Of a stretch of DNA of 64,000 nucleotides, positions 63,871 to 64,000 are shown in pieces. The notes below the pieces were generated by a model, which was not told the DNA's origin, did no database searches, and saw only the letters and a list, made by a program, of their open reading frames with translations. Source of the stretch: Closterium sp. NIES-65 (Eukaryota; Streptophyta; Zygnematophyceae; Desmidiales; Closteriaceae). The stretch spans positions 27,668 through 91,667 of the forward strand of contig CANXME010000550.1 in the NCBI GenBank assembly GCA_948144175.1, written 5' to 3'. The translations under genes and the position numbers were made by a program. Position 1 is the first letter of the stretch, and each line of letters begins with the position of its first letter.

Positions 63871-64000
63871 CATGCCCCTCTTTGGCAGGCGCAAGTTCAA
63901 GATTACGACTATCTTTACCGTCTCTCTCTAGCTCTAGTGTCCTTCCAGCACTGCATCGCACAGTTGCCGAGTGTGTTTGAATTTAGAAAAACGAAAAACA
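63871..64000. other. Window end, no feature
   Basis: Unremarkable sequence with a TCTCTCTCTAGCTCTAG stretch. Confidence 0.3.

Overview
This is a eukaryotic, nuclear-type window: genes with GT-AG introns, intact LTR and DNA transposons, many minisatellites and long homopurine/homopyrimidine or homopolymer tracts, and low host-gene density. Three things point to the plant lineage: a transporter resembling the Arabidopsis At1g06470-type sugar-phosphate/phosphate translocator family, LRR exons of exactly 72 nt as in plant LRR receptor genes, and a Ty3/gypsy element carrying a DNMT3-like methyltransferase, a combination reported in charophyte algae. A repeat-rich streptophyte alga (Chara-like) is my best guess, by inference.

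Layout. 0.3-4.1 kb: a spliced, apparently intact hAT transposase gene with a palindrome-rich 3' end. 4.1-11.5 kb: decayed dispersed repeats, two 72-nt LRR exons on the minus strand, an array of covarying hairpins and a small tandem repeat. 11.5-20.1 kb: a nested insertion. A solo LTR (5-bp target duplication CCTAG) is interrupted by a young Ty3/gypsy element with identical 541-bp LTRs and one open 2147-codon gag-pol frame that holds a complete DNMT3-like cytosine methyltransferase between protease and reverse transcriptase. 20-29 kb: decayed duplicated sequence, strand-asymmetric GC-rich tracts, repeated exon-like motifs and a LINE remnant. 29.9-32.6 kb (minus): an incomplete translocator-like gene whose first intron is filled by a 47-bp minisatellite that copies the 5' splice site. 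34.5-36.1 kb: a 16-bp minisatellite with higher-order structure.

39.1-50.8 kb: a divergent gene pair. On the minus strand a nine-exon, in-frame 909-codon Plavaka-like (KDZ-type) transposase; on the plus strand an Ulp1-type SUMO/ubiquitin-like protease with its catalytic residues. Introns of both genes are filled by different minisatellites (63, 39, 40, 41, 56 and 26 bp units). 52.5-56.5 kb (plus): an unrecognised multi-exon gene with an acidic/basic GERE-rich region and several frame breaks. It is followed by a large 26-bp minisatellite that is the inverted counterpart of the one inside the Ulp1 intron. 58.2-64 kb: a decayed LRR gene, G-rich tracts and a 62-bp tandem array split by a second solo LTR (target duplication TGAGC) of the same family as the 11.5-20.1 kb host LTR.

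The most notable systems are the methyltransferase-carrying retrotransposon, the Plavaka/Ulp1 pair, and the recurring pattern of minisatellites that arise at splice sites, fill introns and nest within each other.
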